Assembly: GCA_963753285.1 (NCBI GenBank)
Contig: CAVWBT010000003.1
Coordinates: 186,001-250,000, forward strand
From: JAHEDH01 sp963753285
Lineage (GTDB): Bacteria > Actinomycetota > Acidimicrobiia > Spongiisociales > ZC4RG35
DNA: 64,000 nucleotides
Direction: 5' to 3'
The notes beneath the pieces were generated by a model that saw only the letters and a list, made by a program, of their open reading frames with translations, searched no databases and was not told the DNA's origin. The position numbers and the translations under genes were made by a program. Position 1 is the first letter of the stretch, and every line of letters begins with the position of its first letter. Below, piece after piece: positions 45,198-53,963 of this stretch.

Positions 45198-46607
45198 TCA
45201 GGCTCTCCTGGAGTATCGGTTTCGGAGTATCACGGCGGCTGCATTGAGAGTCAACAGGAGAACGAGCAACACGAGGATGGCCGCAGCTGCGATGTTGCGG
45301 AACTCCTCCTGGGGCAGCGAGGTCCACTGGAAGATCTGGATCGGCATCGCCGTGTAGTTCGAGAAGGGGCCGGTCGGATCCGAGGTGATGAACCCTGCCG
45401 CACCGACCACGATCAGCGGCGCCGTCTCACCGATTGCCCGGGCGACGGCGAGGATCGCACCTGTGAGGATGCCTGGAAGCGCAACCGGCAGGACCTGGCT
45501 GCGAACGGTCTGCCACCTGGTTGCCCCCAGCCCGAGGCCGGCCTGTCGGAGCGAGTTGGGGACCGCCTTGAGCGCCTCCTGGGCGCTGATGATCACGACC
45601 GGCAGGATCAGCAAGCCCAGGGTGATGCCACCCGAGAGGATCGTCCGGCCGTTGCTCGCCGCCCCATCGCCGAGGAAGAGCGAACCGCTGGTCAGCGGCT
45701 CGAAGGTGCGCACGAGCACGGCCAACCCGAGCATCCCGTAGATGATCGAGGGGACTCCTGCGAGGTTGTAGATGTTCGTCTGGATGAACTCGTTGAGCCG
45801 ACTCGGCTTGGCGAACTCGACGAGATAGATGGCGGCGCCGACCCCGACCGGCACCGCGAACAGCATCGTGATGAGCACGAGATAGGTCGAGCCGAGGATG
45901 GCAGTGCGAATCCCGGCGAGCTCGGGGGTGGAGTTCTGGGGGGATCGGATGAAGTCGAGGTTGAGCCACGCCCTCCACTCGAATCTCACCTCATCTGCGG
46001 TGTAATCACCGAATCGCTGGGGGGAGGTCTCGAATGCGTCGAGCACGGACCGCTCGAATCCCTGGCGGTCGAACAACGACGGGACCAGATCATTCGAGGC
46101 GATCACGTCCGGTTGGACGACCCGCTCGCGAACCAGGGCGAGCACGTCGGCCTGGTTGCGGATCCCGCCGGTGCAGCCTGCTGGAGGCTCGTCCGAGGCG
46201 CAGATCTCGTCCCATTTCTGCTGGGACTCGAACACGAGCCGGTCGGGGTAGAACCGCTGCTCGCGCTCGAGCCGGCGCCCGACACCGCTCGAGACGGCAC
46301 CTTCGAGAAGACCGACGAGCTGGTCCTTGTCGAGGTCCCTCAGCGATGTGGTTTGGGGGTCGAGGCCCAATTCCGCCACGACGTCTTCGGGGTTCTGCGC
46401 GTTGACGATGGCGACGAGCCCGAAGGCGTCGTTGATGACGGTGTAGAGCAACGTGAACAATGCCAGGACGGCGATGATCAGCGCGAGCAGGAAGCCGCTC
46501 TGCGCCAGGAAGGATTTGCGGCTGCGCCGATTGAGTAGTGCGACGAATTCGTCGTCGGTTGGGTACAGATCGCGCGGCTCGACCTTCTCGGGTGCGGTGG
46601 CGGTCAC
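45198..46607 (-). CDS. pstA: Phosphate ABC transporter permease PstA with large periplasmic insertion
   Basis: The product has 469 residues instead of the usual ~290. TM1 (~36-60) is followed by about 165 extra hydrophilic residues (~70-235, with EICASDEPPAGCTGG Cys pair), then the standard PstA permease helices with the EAA loop EALKAVPNSLRQAGLGLGATRW. The GTG start overlaps the pstC stop (GTGA). The insertion is probably extracytoplasmic and may contact PstS. Confidence 0.95.
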   Translation of the reverse strand: MTATAPEKVEPRDLYPTDDEFVALLNRRSRKSFLAQSGFLLALIIAVLALFTLLYTVINDAFGLVAIVNAQNPEDVVAELGLDPQTTSLRDLDKDQLVGLLEGAVSSGVGRRLEREQRFYPDRLVFESQQKWDEICASDEPPAGCTGGIRNQADVLALVRERVVQPDVIASNDLVPSLFDRQGFERSVLDAFETSPQRFGDYTADEVRFEWRAWLNLDFIRSPQNSTPELAGIRTAILGSTYLVLITMLFAVPVGVGAAIYLVEFAKPSRLNEFIQTNIYNLAGVPSIIYGMLGLAVLVRTFEPLTSGSLFLGDGAASNGRTILSGGITLGLLILPVVIISAQEALKAVPNSLRQAGLGLGATRWQTVRSQVLPVALPGILTGAILAVARAIGETAPLIVVGAAGFITSDPTGPFSNYTAMPIQIFQWTSLPQEEFRNIAAAAILVLLVLLLTLNAAAVILRNRYSRRA

Positions 46608-47575
46608 TCGTACACCTCTCTGAACCGCTTCACGAAGCGACGACTCAGGATGTTGAGGCCGAGCGTCATGAAGAACAGCGTGAGCCCGATGGCGAAGATC
46701 GAGTTGTAGTCGATGGTGTTGTAGCTGAGGTCTCCGCTGGAGATCCGGACGATGTGGCCGGTCATGGCCTCGCCCGGCTGGAACGGATTGAGGATGTAGC
46801 CGAAGAGCGAGTCCTCGGTCAGGTGAAAGTTCCGGGGCGCCGCCCCAGAAGCCAACGCAACGACCATGGTCTCCCCCACCGCCCGTGACATCGCCACGAC
46901 GAACGCGGCCGCAATGCCTGAGAGGGCGGCGGGAAGCACGATTCGGGTCGACACCTCGAGCTTCGACGCACCGAGCCCGTACGCCGCCTGTCGGAGCGAA
47001 TCGGGAACGGCGTGGATGGCGTCTTCTGACAGCGAACTGACCAGCGGGATGATCAGAATCCCCACGACGATGCCGGCGGACGCGACATTGAAGAACCCTA
47101 CGACGTTGTCACCGATCACCGACCGCAGGAGAGGCGTCATGAAGGTCAAAGCGAAGAACCCGTACACCACGGTGGGGATTCCGACGAGCACCTCGAGCAT
47201 CGGTTTGAGGATCTGGCGGACTCGCTCCGACGCGTACTCGGACAGGTAGATCGCAGAAGCGAGCCCCAGTGGGAGCGCGACCATCATCGCGATCAGGCTG
47301 ATGAGCACCGTTGAGAGGATCAGCGCCCAGATACCGAAGGATCCGGCTCCGGGCTGCCAGACGGTTCCGGTGAGGAACTCGGCGACCGAGACCCGCTCGT
47401 CCTGGAAGAAGAGCAGCGATTCCTTGCCGAGTTCGTAGAGGATGCCGAAGGTGGTCGCGATCGACACGACGCCGCACAGGAACAGCGCTACTCGGATGAG
47501 CAGCTCAGCCGGCCTCGATCGCTTCCGAAGCGACATGGCGAGGGCGCCGGCTGCTGCCGGGGTATCCGTCGTCAT
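46604..47575 (-). CDS. pstC: Phosphate ABC transporter permease PstC
   Basis: The product has 323 residues with six membrane helices. The EAA loop is DAIHAVPDSLRQAAYGLGAS; conserved VGIPTVVYGFFALTFMTPLL is the PstC core. It forms the phosphate channel with PstA. RBS upstream of ATG 47575; its stop overlaps the pstA start. A perfect hairpin separates it from pstS. Confidence 0.97.
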   Translation of the reverse strand: MTTDTPAAAGALAMSLRKRSRPAELLIRVALFLCGVVSIATTFGILYELGKESLLFFQDERVSVAEFLTGTVWQPGAGSFGIWALILSTVLISLIAMMVALPLGLASAIYLSEYASERVRQILKPMLEVLVGIPTVVYGFFALTFMTPLLRSVIGDNVVGFFNVASAGIVVGILIIPLVSSLSEDAIHAVPDSLRQAAYGLGASKLEVSTRIVLPAALSGIAAAFVVAMSRAVGETMVVALASGAAPRNFHLTEDSLFGYILNPFQPGEAMTGHIVRISSGDLSYNTIDYNSIFAIGLTLFFMTLGLNILSRRFVKRFREVYE

Positions 47576-47599
47576 GGCTGCTCCTCGACGCGGACGCCT

Positions 47600-47625
47600 G
47601 GCTCGGCCGGTGTACCGGCCGAGCC
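47600..47625. other. Perfect hairpin between pstS and pstC
   Basis: GGCTCGGCCGGT, loop GT, ACCGGCCGAGCC: a perfect 12-bp stem located 41 bp after the pstS stop and 24 bp before the pstC start. As with 37888-37923, it could give higher PstS than PstC levels by blocking exonucleases or read-through. Confidence 0.8.
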
Positions 47626-47666
47626 ACGTTCCAAACCGCTCGATGGGCGCATCAAGACGGCCTCAT

Positions 47667-48758
47667 CTAGAAGTCGGCCGCTGCTTTGATGGCGTCTGCC
47701 GCCTCCTGCAGCGCCGACTGCGGTGCGGGGAAGTACCCGACATCGCCGATCACCTCGTTGACCCGGTTCAGGTAGAAGGCGATGAAGCTGGCGACCTGAG
47801 GCTTCTCGGCCACGATGCCGGCGTCGGTGTACATGAACAGTGGTCGGGCGAGTGGGTAGGTGCCCTCGTTCACCGAGTCGTCGCCCGGCGACACGGGACC
47901 GTCTCCGGCATCCACGGCGACGGCCTGGAGGAGGTCGGCGTTCTCGGCGAAGAAGGCGTACCCGAAGTAGCCGATCGCGCAGGTCGACGCCAGGTCGCCC
48001 TCGGTGCAGCCGTCCCCGGCGACACCCTGAACGGTCACGTTGTCGTCCTCACCGACGATCTGAGCGATCGACGACAGGATCGGAGAGGAGTCCGTCTCGT
48101 CGAAGATCTCCTCGTTGAAGTAGTCGAACGTCCCCGAATCAGCGCCCGGCGTGAACAGTTGGATCGGGTGCGCTGGGAAGTCGGGGTTGACGTCGGCCCA
48201 CGTGGCTCCGGGGTCCGTGAGCGAGAACGCCGTCGCGATCTCCTCGAACGTCAGCTCCTGAGCGAAGTAGTTGCCCTGGCTGATGACAAGCGACAACGCA
48301 TCGGTACCGACACGGATCTCGATCGGCTCGCGACCGATGTCGTTGCACTGAGCGACCTCTTCGTCCTTGATCGGACGCGAGGCATTCGAGATGTCCGAGG
48401 CCCCCTCCACACAGAACCGCTCGAAGCCACCTCCCGAGCCGATGGAGTCGATGGGATAGCCGGGACCGCCTTCGTCTTCCCAGAGGCTCATCACCGCAGT
48501 CGACAGCGGGAAGACGGTCGACGAGCCGGCGATCGCCACCTCACCGGTGGGCACATCGAGAGGGTCGATGACCGGCAGCCCGAGATCGGATGAGGGACCG
48601 CCCGAGTCGGCCGGTGTGGCGGTGGTATCGGACGGCTGAGTCGTTGCCGGAGCCGATGCCGTCGTGTCCGTGGTGTCACCGGAGTCGGTATCTCCGCACG
48701 CTGCCAACACCAGTGCGGTCACCGCGAACATCGTCACGGTCTTGCGAGATTTCGTCAC
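47667..48758 (-). CDS. pstS: Phosphate-binding lipoprotein PstS
   Basis: The product has 363 residues. Signal sequence with lipobox VLAAC (Cys21), Thr/Ser-rich linker to ~60, then the PstS fold with IAGSSTVFPLS, RPIKDEEVAQC and GADSGTFDYF, which hold the phosphate-binding Ser, Asp and Arg residues. It captures phosphate outside the membrane. GTG 48758 has RBS GGGGAGAG; a PHO box lies upstream. First gene of the seven-gene pst-phoU-phoB-phoR operon. Confidence 0.97.
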   Translation of the reverse strand: MTKSRKTVTMFAVTALVLAACGDTDSGDTTDTTASAPATTQPSDTTATPADSGGPSSDLGLPVIDPLDVPTGEVAIAGSSTVFPLSTAVMSLWEDEGGPGYPIDSIGSGGGFERFCVEGASDISNASRPIKDEEVAQCNDIGREPIEIRVGTDALSLVISQGNYFAQELTFEEIATAFSLTDPGATWADVNPDFPAHPIQLFTPGADSGTFDYFNEEIFDETDSSPILSSIAQIVGEDDNVTVQGVAGDGCTEGDLASTCAIGYFGYAFFAENADLLQAVAVDAGDGPVSPGDDSVNEGTYPLARPLFMYTDAGIVAEKPQVASFIAFYLNRVNEVIGDVGYFPAPQSALQEAADAIKAAADF

Positions 48759-48830
48759 GCTGAGCTCTCCCCTGCGTCTTCGGATGTGTGATTGCACGAG
48801 ACCGAGACGATGTGCCCCGACCCCGGGATC

Positions 48831-48885
48831 AACGTAGAGAGACGGTCTGAACCGAAAGGACCCGCAACGTGAACGGGAGGTGAAC
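48831..48885 (-). promoter_or_regulatory. PHO box and promoter of pstS
   Basis: On the minus strand GTTCACC (48885-48879), GTTCACG (48874-48868), a degenerate GGGTCCT (48863-48857) and GTTCAGA (48852-48846) recur exactly every 11 bp, matching the PhoP/RegX3 direct-repeat box of actinobacteria. A TAnnnT -10, TACGTT, follows at 48836-48831. Confidence 0.88.
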
Positions 48886-48900
48886 GTTTCGGCGTTCGGG

Positions 48901-49575
48901 TCAGTCGACCCGATCCACCTTGTCCTCGTCCCAATAGTCGAGGCGATCGAGCGGCATGACGACGGCGGTCATCACGTTCATGAGGTGCGCCGTGATCCGC
49001 TTGAGGTACCGGTTCAGCAGCGCTCTCGGGACAGCCGGCCCGGCAGACGAACCCTCACGCACGAGGGTCGAGACCTCGTCGTCGAAGTCCGACGTCCACT
49101 CGTCCATCTGGGTCAGCCTGGCAGTTGCCTGCTCGGCATTCCGCTCGGAGAAGATGACCGCCGTCTCGTTGATGAGGTCCTGAGTGCGCGCGAACCGATC
49201 TGCCCACATCGCCTCGTCGGGTGTTCCTTTCAACATGAACCCGTCGGTGGTCAGATCCCAGATGTTCTTCGAATAGTCACCGACTCGTTCGATGTCCTTG
49301 ATGATCGACATGTACACCAGCATGAGCGGGTAGTCGGCCGCACCGGCCACACCGGCGTGGATGATCAGTTCCCTGCGGATCGAACGCTCGCCCTTGTTGA
49401 CCTGTCGGTCCGACTTGCGGAGATCCTTCCCGATCTCGGCGGGATCGACCCGCCCGAAGACGGCATCGGTGGCGAGACCGAAGGTCGTGTTGTTGTCGGC
49501 GAGCATCTCCTTCACGCTCTGTTCGATTCTCTCGAGAGAACCCTCCGAGCTTGACCTGAAGAAATCGAGCACCAT
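48901..49575 (-). CDS. Second PhoU-like regulator
   Basis: The product has 224 residues and the PhoU-type helical pattern, with IIKDIERVGDYSKNIWDL as the metal-binding motif in the first half and NRYLKRITAHLMNVMTAV in the second. It differs from the phoU of the pst operon. ATG 49575 is preferred over GTG 49584 because of RBS spacing. It lies 16 bp after the Na/Pi transporter gene, and such pairs usually link transport to control. Probably negative control of that transporter. Confidence 0.9.
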   Translation of the reverse strand: MVLDFFRSSSEGSLERIEQSVKEMLADNNTTFGLATDAVFGRVDPAEIGKDLRKSDRQVNKGERSIRRELIIHAGVAGAADYPLMLVYMSIIKDIERVGDYSKNIWDLTTDGFMLKGTPDEAMWADRFARTQDLINETAVIFSERNAEQATARLTQMDEWTSDFDDEVSTLVREGSSAGPAVPRALLNRYLKRITAHLMNVMTAVVMPLDRLDYWDEDKVDRVD

Positions 49576-49591
49576 GTGACTCACCTCACCT

Positions 49592-50743
49592 CTAGAAGAT
49601 CACGATACCGAGAATCGGCACGACAACGAACAGGCCGACCACGTATGCCACGACGAGTTGCTTCCGCTCGGCCGCCACGGCTGCCAGCTTCGTGGCGAGG
49701 ATGATCGGGACGGCGCGCAATCGCGGGATCGGGTAGAACAGCAGGATTCCCGAGATGTTGAAGAGCGTGTGGACGAGCGCGATGGTCAACGCCTCGGGCC
49801 GATCGGCTGCCACGGACGCAAGCAGCGCAGTGACCGTCGTGCCGACGTTCGCTCCGAGCGTGACGGGGTATGCGTTCTCGAGCGAGAGCACTCCGGCGGC
49901 CACCAGCGGGATGAGCACGGAGGTCGTGATCGACGAGCTCTGAACGGCGATGGTGATGATGAGCCCGATGAACATCGCCCCGATCCCCGCCCCCTTGCTG
50001 AGGACTGCGTTGAGCGACCGTTCGATCCTGCCTTCCATGACTGCTCGCATGTTCTTCGTGATCATCGCCAGCGCGAGGAAGATCAGCGCGAGCCCGGCGA
50101 CGAGCAGCGCAACACCGAGCACGGTGGACGAGTCCGTGAGACTCTCGACGCCGCTCTCGAACCACGACACCGGCACCTTGATGGCGTCTTTGATCGGACT
50201 CCCCTCAGGCGCAACCCCGGCCAGCGACGTCTGCCCGGCGAGCACGTCGGTCAGCGCAGTGGCCGCCGAGGAAAGGAAGCCGGTCAGGAGCTCGAGAGGC
50301 AGGAAGACGATCACCGCCAAGAGGTTGAAGAAGTCATGAACGGTCGCTCCGGCAAAGGCACGGCGGAACTCGGCGCCACGCCTGACATGCCCGAGCGAGG
50401 CGAGCGTGTTGGTGACGGTGGTGCCGATGTTGGCTCCCATGATCATCGGGACGGCTGCGCCGACCGTCAACGCCCCCGAGCCGACCAACCCGACGATGGT
50501 CGCCGTCGAGACGGAGGACGACTGCACGAGCACGGTGGCGAGTATCCCGGCGAACAGGCCGGCAATCGGGGACGAGACCGTATCGAAGAGTCGATCGGCG
50601 AAGTCGGCGCCGAAGGCCTTGATGCCAGACTCGAGTCCCTTGACACCGACCAGGAAGATGAACAAGAGCCCCAACACGAGCACAACGCGGAGCCAGGTCC
50701 TGGGCTGTCTCGTCGTTACCGGAGGCGCGGCTGGAGTGGTCAC
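49592..50743 (-). CDS. Na/Pi cotransporter family protein
   Basis: The product has 383 residues with eight or more helices and two repeated QSSS motifs: ATVLVQSSSVSTATIVGLVG and ITIAVQSSSITTSVLIPLV, plus two GANIGTT/GANVGTT motifs (MGANIGTTVTNT, LGANVGTTVTAL). These are the signature of NptA/PhoU-linked Na/Pi transporters. The start is GTG 50743; a longer frame to 50788 would run through the PHO box. It is an alternative phosphate importer working alongside Pst. Confidence 0.95.
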   Translation of the reverse strand: MTTPAAPPVTTRQPRTWLRVVLVLGLLFIFLVGVKGLESGIKAFGADFADRLFDTVSSPIAGLFAGILATVLVQSSSVSTATIVGLVGSGALTVGAAVPMIMGANIGTTVTNTLASLGHVRRGAEFRRAFAGATVHDFFNLLAVIVFLPLELLTGFLSSAATALTDVLAGQTSLAGVAPEGSPIKDAIKVPVSWFESGVESLTDSSTVLGVALLVAGLALIFLALAMITKNMRAVMEGRIERSLNAVLSKGAGIGAMFIGLIITIAVQSSSITTSVLIPLVAAGVLSLENAYPVTLGANVGTTVTALLASVAADRPEALTIALVHTLFNISGILLFYPIPRLRAVPIILATKLAAVAAERKQLVVAYVVGLFVVVPILGIVIF

Positions 50744-50765
50744 GGCGCCGGGAAGGTAACAAGCC

Positions 50766-50783
50766 GGTGAACGGCAGGCGAAC
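50766..50783 (-). promoter_or_regulatory. PHO box upstream of the Na/Pi transporter
   Basis: On the minus strand GTTCGCC (50783-50777) and GTTCACC (50772-50766) are spaced exactly 11 bp. A third, weaker unit (TGTTACC) follows at the same step. It ends 22 bp before the GTG start, so the transcript may be leaderless. It supports the shorter start codon. Confidence 0.7.
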
Positions 50784-50820
50784 GCCATTGGTCCTTTTCT
50801 CGCCGCCGAAAGCCGGAAAA

Positions 50821-50843
50821 CCCGACGTCCGGCCGGTGTCGGG
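50821..50843 (-). terminator. Hairpin after ppk
   Basis: A 6-bp stem CCCGAC / GTCGGG with an 11-nt GC-rich loop lies 41 bp beyond the ppk stop codon (50884), before the Na/Pi promoter. Weak but well placed. Confidence 0.4.
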
Positions 50844-50883
50844 TCAGCCCGAAGGCGCGCCGCCGGCCGCCGATGTGGAGGGC

Positions 50884-52932
50884 TCAGGCCTCTCGCGCCG
50901 CGCGAGCCTCTGCCAGCGCGCGGAGGGTGATGTGGGAGTCGACTCCGATCTCGCTGGGGACCTTCTTCCAGTCGATCCCGGGGCCGAGCTTCCAGGCGAG
51001 TGAATCGTCGGCCAGGAGCACCTCGAGGATCTCGTCGATGCGGAACTGGAGGTCGGGATCCTCGACGGGGGTGATGGCCTCGACCCGACGGTCGAGGTTG
51101 CGGGGCATCAGATCGGCCGAGCCGATCAGGTACGTGCGTTCTCGACCCCGGGCTCCGAACCGGAAGACACGAGAATGCTCCAGGTAGCGCCCGACGATCG
51201 ACCGCACGGTGATGTTGTCACTCATCCCGGGGATCCCCGGGATGAGACAGCAGATCCCTCGAACGATCAGGTCGACCCGGCAGCCGGCCTCCGAGGCTGC
51301 GTAGAGCTCTTCGATCAGCCGCTCGTCGACCAGCGAGTTCATCTTCAAGGTGATGAGCCCGTCGCTGCCGCGTGCGGCCTCGTCACGGATCATTTGGGTG
51401 ATCCGCGACCGGAACGAGTTCGGCGAGACCAGCAGCTTCCGGTAGGTGGTCTGCTGGCTGTAGCCGGTCAGGTAGTTGAACAGGTCCGACAGATCGGCGC
51501 CGATCGCGGGGTCGGCGGTCAGCAGCCCGAGGTCCTCGTAGATTCGGGCGGTGGCGTCGTTGTAGTTGCCCGTGCCGATGTGGGCGTAGCGCCGGATGCC
51601 CGCCTCCCCGTCGTCACGGACCACCAGCGCGATCTTCGTGTGCGTCTTCAGGCCGATCACGCCGTAGACGACGTGGACGCCCTCGTCTTCGAGGCGCTGG
51701 GCGAACTCGATGTTCCGCTCCTCGTCGAATCTCGCCTTCAACTCCACGAGCACGACGACCTGCTTGCCCTCCTTCGCGGCGTACATCAGCGATTGGATGA
51801 TCGGGGAGTTCGCCGAGGTGCGATAGAGCGTCTGTTTGATCGCGAGCACGTTCGGATCGTGAGCCGCCTGGTCGATGAACGCTGCAACCGACGAGGTGAA
51901 GGAGTCGTACGGATGATGGACCAGCAGGTCGCCTTCGCGGATCGCGTCGAAGATCCTCGCCGGTCCCTCGGCCGTGGGGGCAAGGCGCGGCTGGGTCACC
52001 CACGACCAGCGATCGTGCAGGAGATCCGGCCGCTCCATCTCGGTGAGCACCCCCAGCCCGGACATGTCGAGCGGACCGTCGACGACGAGCACCTCGTTCC
52101 TCGTGAGGCTCATCTCCCGGATCAGCAGATCGAGCACGTCGTCGGTCATGGTCGGAGCGACTTCGAGCCGGACGACCCGGCCGAACCCGCGCCGTGTCAG
52201 CTCCGATTCGATCGCTGCGAGGAGATCGTCGCCCTCCTCTTCCTCGATCTCGAGATCGGCGTTGCGGGTAACCCGGAAGACGTGGTGCGCAACCACTTCC
52301 ATGCCGGGAAACAGCATGTCGAGGTGGGAGGCGATGACCTGTTCGAGTGGCACATAGCGCTCGCCGTCGGGGAGCACGACGAAGCGGGACAGGATCGGCG
52401 GGACCTTCACGCGGGCGAATCGGGTGACGCCGGTGTCGGTATTGCGAACGAGCACCGCCAGGTTCATCGAGAGGTTCGAGATGTATGGAAAGGGGTGGGC
52501 GGGGTCGACCGCGAGCGGTGTGACGACGGGGAACACCCGCTCACGGAAGATGTCGTCGAGGTAACTGCGGTCCTCGTCGTCGAGGTTGTCGTAATCGTCG
52601 AGGGCGATCCCGGCGGATGCCAGTGCGGGGGCGACGTCTTCACGGAACGTTCGATGGGCGCGTGCGTACTGGCGCGCCGTCTCCTCGCGGATCAGCAGCA
52701 ACTGTTCGGTCGGCTCGAGACCATCGGGTGAGTTGCCGTGCGCTCCGTACGCTTCGAGCTCCATCAGCCCGGCGACGCGCACCATGTAGAACTCGTCGAG
52801 ATTCGAGGCCCAGATCGAGAGGAATCGAGCACGCTCCAGCAGTGGCAGATTCGGGTCCTCGGCCAACGCCAGGACACGGCTGTTGAAGTCGAGCCAGGAC
52901 AGCTCCCTGTTGCGATATCGATCGGTCCCCAT
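50884..52932 (-). CDS. ppk: Polyphosphate kinase 1
   Basis: The product has 682 residues, the standard PPK1 length. N-terminal RELSWLDFNSRVLALA, the conserved HPYDSFTSSVAAFIDQAA, and the two conserved histidines His431 (GLKTHTK) and His451 (YAHIGTGNYND) of the catalytic C-terminal domains are present, as is LKARFDEERNIEF. It makes long-chain polyphosphate from ATP, fitting the phosphate-storage context. It is next to but not fused with the Na/Pi operon. ATG 52932. Confidence 0.98.
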   Translation of the reverse strand: MGTDRYRNRELSWLDFNSRVLALAEDPNLPLLERARFLSIWASNLDEFYMVRVAGLMELEAYGAHGNSPDGLEPTEQLLLIREETARQYARAHRTFREDVAPALASAGIALDDYDNLDDEDRSYLDDIFRERVFPVVTPLAVDPAHPFPYISNLSMNLAVLVRNTDTGVTRFARVKVPPILSRFVVLPDGERYVPLEQVIASHLDMLFPGMEVVAHHVFRVTRNADLEIEEEEGDDLLAAIESELTRRGFGRVVRLEVAPTMTDDVLDLLIREMSLTRNEVLVVDGPLDMSGLGVLTEMERPDLLHDRWSWVTQPRLAPTAEGPARIFDAIREGDLLVHHPYDSFTSSVAAFIDQAAHDPNVLAIKQTLYRTSANSPIIQSLMYAAKEGKQVVVLVELKARFDEERNIEFAQRLEDEGVHVVYGVIGLKTHTKIALVVRDDGEAGIRRYAHIGTGNYNDATARIYEDLGLLTADPAIGADLSDLFNYLTGYSQQTTYRKLLVSPNSFRSRITQMIRDEAARGSDGLITLKMNSLVDERLIEELYAASEAGCRVDLIVRGICCLIPGIPGMSDNITVRSIVGRYLEHSRVFRFGARGRERTYLIGSADLMPRNLDRRVEAITPVEDPDLQFRIDEILEVLLADDSLAWKLGPGIDWKKVPSEIGVDSHITLRALAEARAAREA

Positions 52933-52954
52933 TGCCTGGGATTATGGCAGGGAG

Positions 52955-53307
52955 GGCTCGCTCGCTGCGCTTCGCGGCGTGTCATCGCCTTCGGCGGCGT
53001 GTCTTCCGGCCTATGGGGCCGGAGCGTGTCTTCAAGCCTGGCGGCTTGAGCGTGTCTTCGCCTTCGGCGGCGTGTCCGCGACCTCATGTCGACAGCGCGC
53101 CATGAGGCGGATCGAACGACGCGTCGACTCTGAGCGCATCGCAATGCTCGAAGCGACGCAGGTCGCGGAGAAGCTCACGAAGTGAAGATACGCTCACGGA
53201 GTGAAGAAACGCTCTGCGGAGGCCCCCTGGGGCCGGAGCAGAAGAGACGCTCCGAGCCACTGGCGAGGAAGACACGCTGCCAAGCGAAGCGAGCTCAGCG
53301 AGCGAGC
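52955..53307. repeat. Symmetric palindromic mosaic element between ppk and tetR
   Basis: No gene lies here. The left half repeats (G)AGCGTGTCTTC or close variants (52976, 52996, 53022, 53048, 53069). The right half holds the reverse-complement word GAAGANACGCT(C/G) at 53184, 53203, 53241 and 53268. Between the words are small hairpins (CGCCTTCGGCGG, CCGGCC..GGCCGG, CAAGCC..GGCTTG, GGCCCC..GGGGCC). The ends are an imperfect inverted repeat (GGCTCGCTCGCTGCGCTTCGC against GCGAAGCGAGCTCAGCGAGC). It looks like an RNA- or DNA-structured mobile or regulatory element. Confidence 0.7.
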
Positions 53308-53913
53308 TCAGCGAGCGAGGCCACCGAGCAGGAAGCGCTCGAGTTCGGCGGCGACCTCGGGGTAACGGGCTTCGGGGCTCTCGGCGCTGATCAGGATCCG
53401 GGCGGCCGACATGATCGTGTCCTGCATGAACCGGCCGGCGATGTCGACGGCCATCGGACGCAGCTCGCCTCGTTCCACGGACACTCGATAGGCGCCGACC
53501 ATGTCCATGGCGAGCTCGGAGTGTGCTGCGCGGATCCGCTCCTGGGCCTCCGACGACAGCCGGGGCAGCTCGCGGTGGAGGATCAAGCCCATCACCGGAT
53601 CGGAGACGACGAAGTGCACAGTCGACTTCGCGAGCTCCACGAGGCGCTCCGTTCCCTCCGTGGAATCAAGGCGTGCGATCAAGTCATCCACGACCCCGGG
53701 CAACCGATCCTCGACCAACGAGGCGATGAGGTCGTCTTTGTCTCGGAAGTACTCGTACAGCGTTGTCCGACCGATGCCTGCCTCGTGAGCGACCTCGCCG
53801 AGTGAGATGTCGGCCGACCCGATCTCCTCGAGCAGACTGTGGGTCGACTCGAGGATCTCTCGACGCGTCTTGAGCTTGTGCGCCTCGATGTTCTCGGCTC
53901 GAATCCTCGGCAT
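53308..53913 (-). CDS. TetR/AcrR family transcriptional regulator
   Basis: The product has 201 residues. The N-terminal HTH is typical: REILESTHSLLEEIGSADI then LGEVAHEAGIGRTTLYEYF and RDKDDLIASL. The C-terminal ligand domain is all-helical and not recognised. It would repress a neighbour or itself. ATG 53913; its stop codon lies at the edge of the palindromic element. DUF3159 is encoded 50 bp upstream on the same strand, so the two may be co-transcribed. Confidence 0.95.
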   Translation of the reverse strand: MPRIRAENIEAHKLKTRREILESTHSLLEEIGSADISLGEVAHEAGIGRTTLYEYFRDKDDLIASLVEDRLPGVVDDLIARLDSTEGTERLVELAKSTVHFVVSDPVMGLILHRELPRLSSEAQERIRAAHSELAMDMVGAYRVSVERGELRPMAVDIAGRFMQDTIMSAARILISAESPEARYPEVAAELERFLLGGLAR

Positions 53914-53963
53914 ATCCACAGGGTAACCCAGGTCGGGCTCCTAGGCCCCGGTGACGTCCGCAA

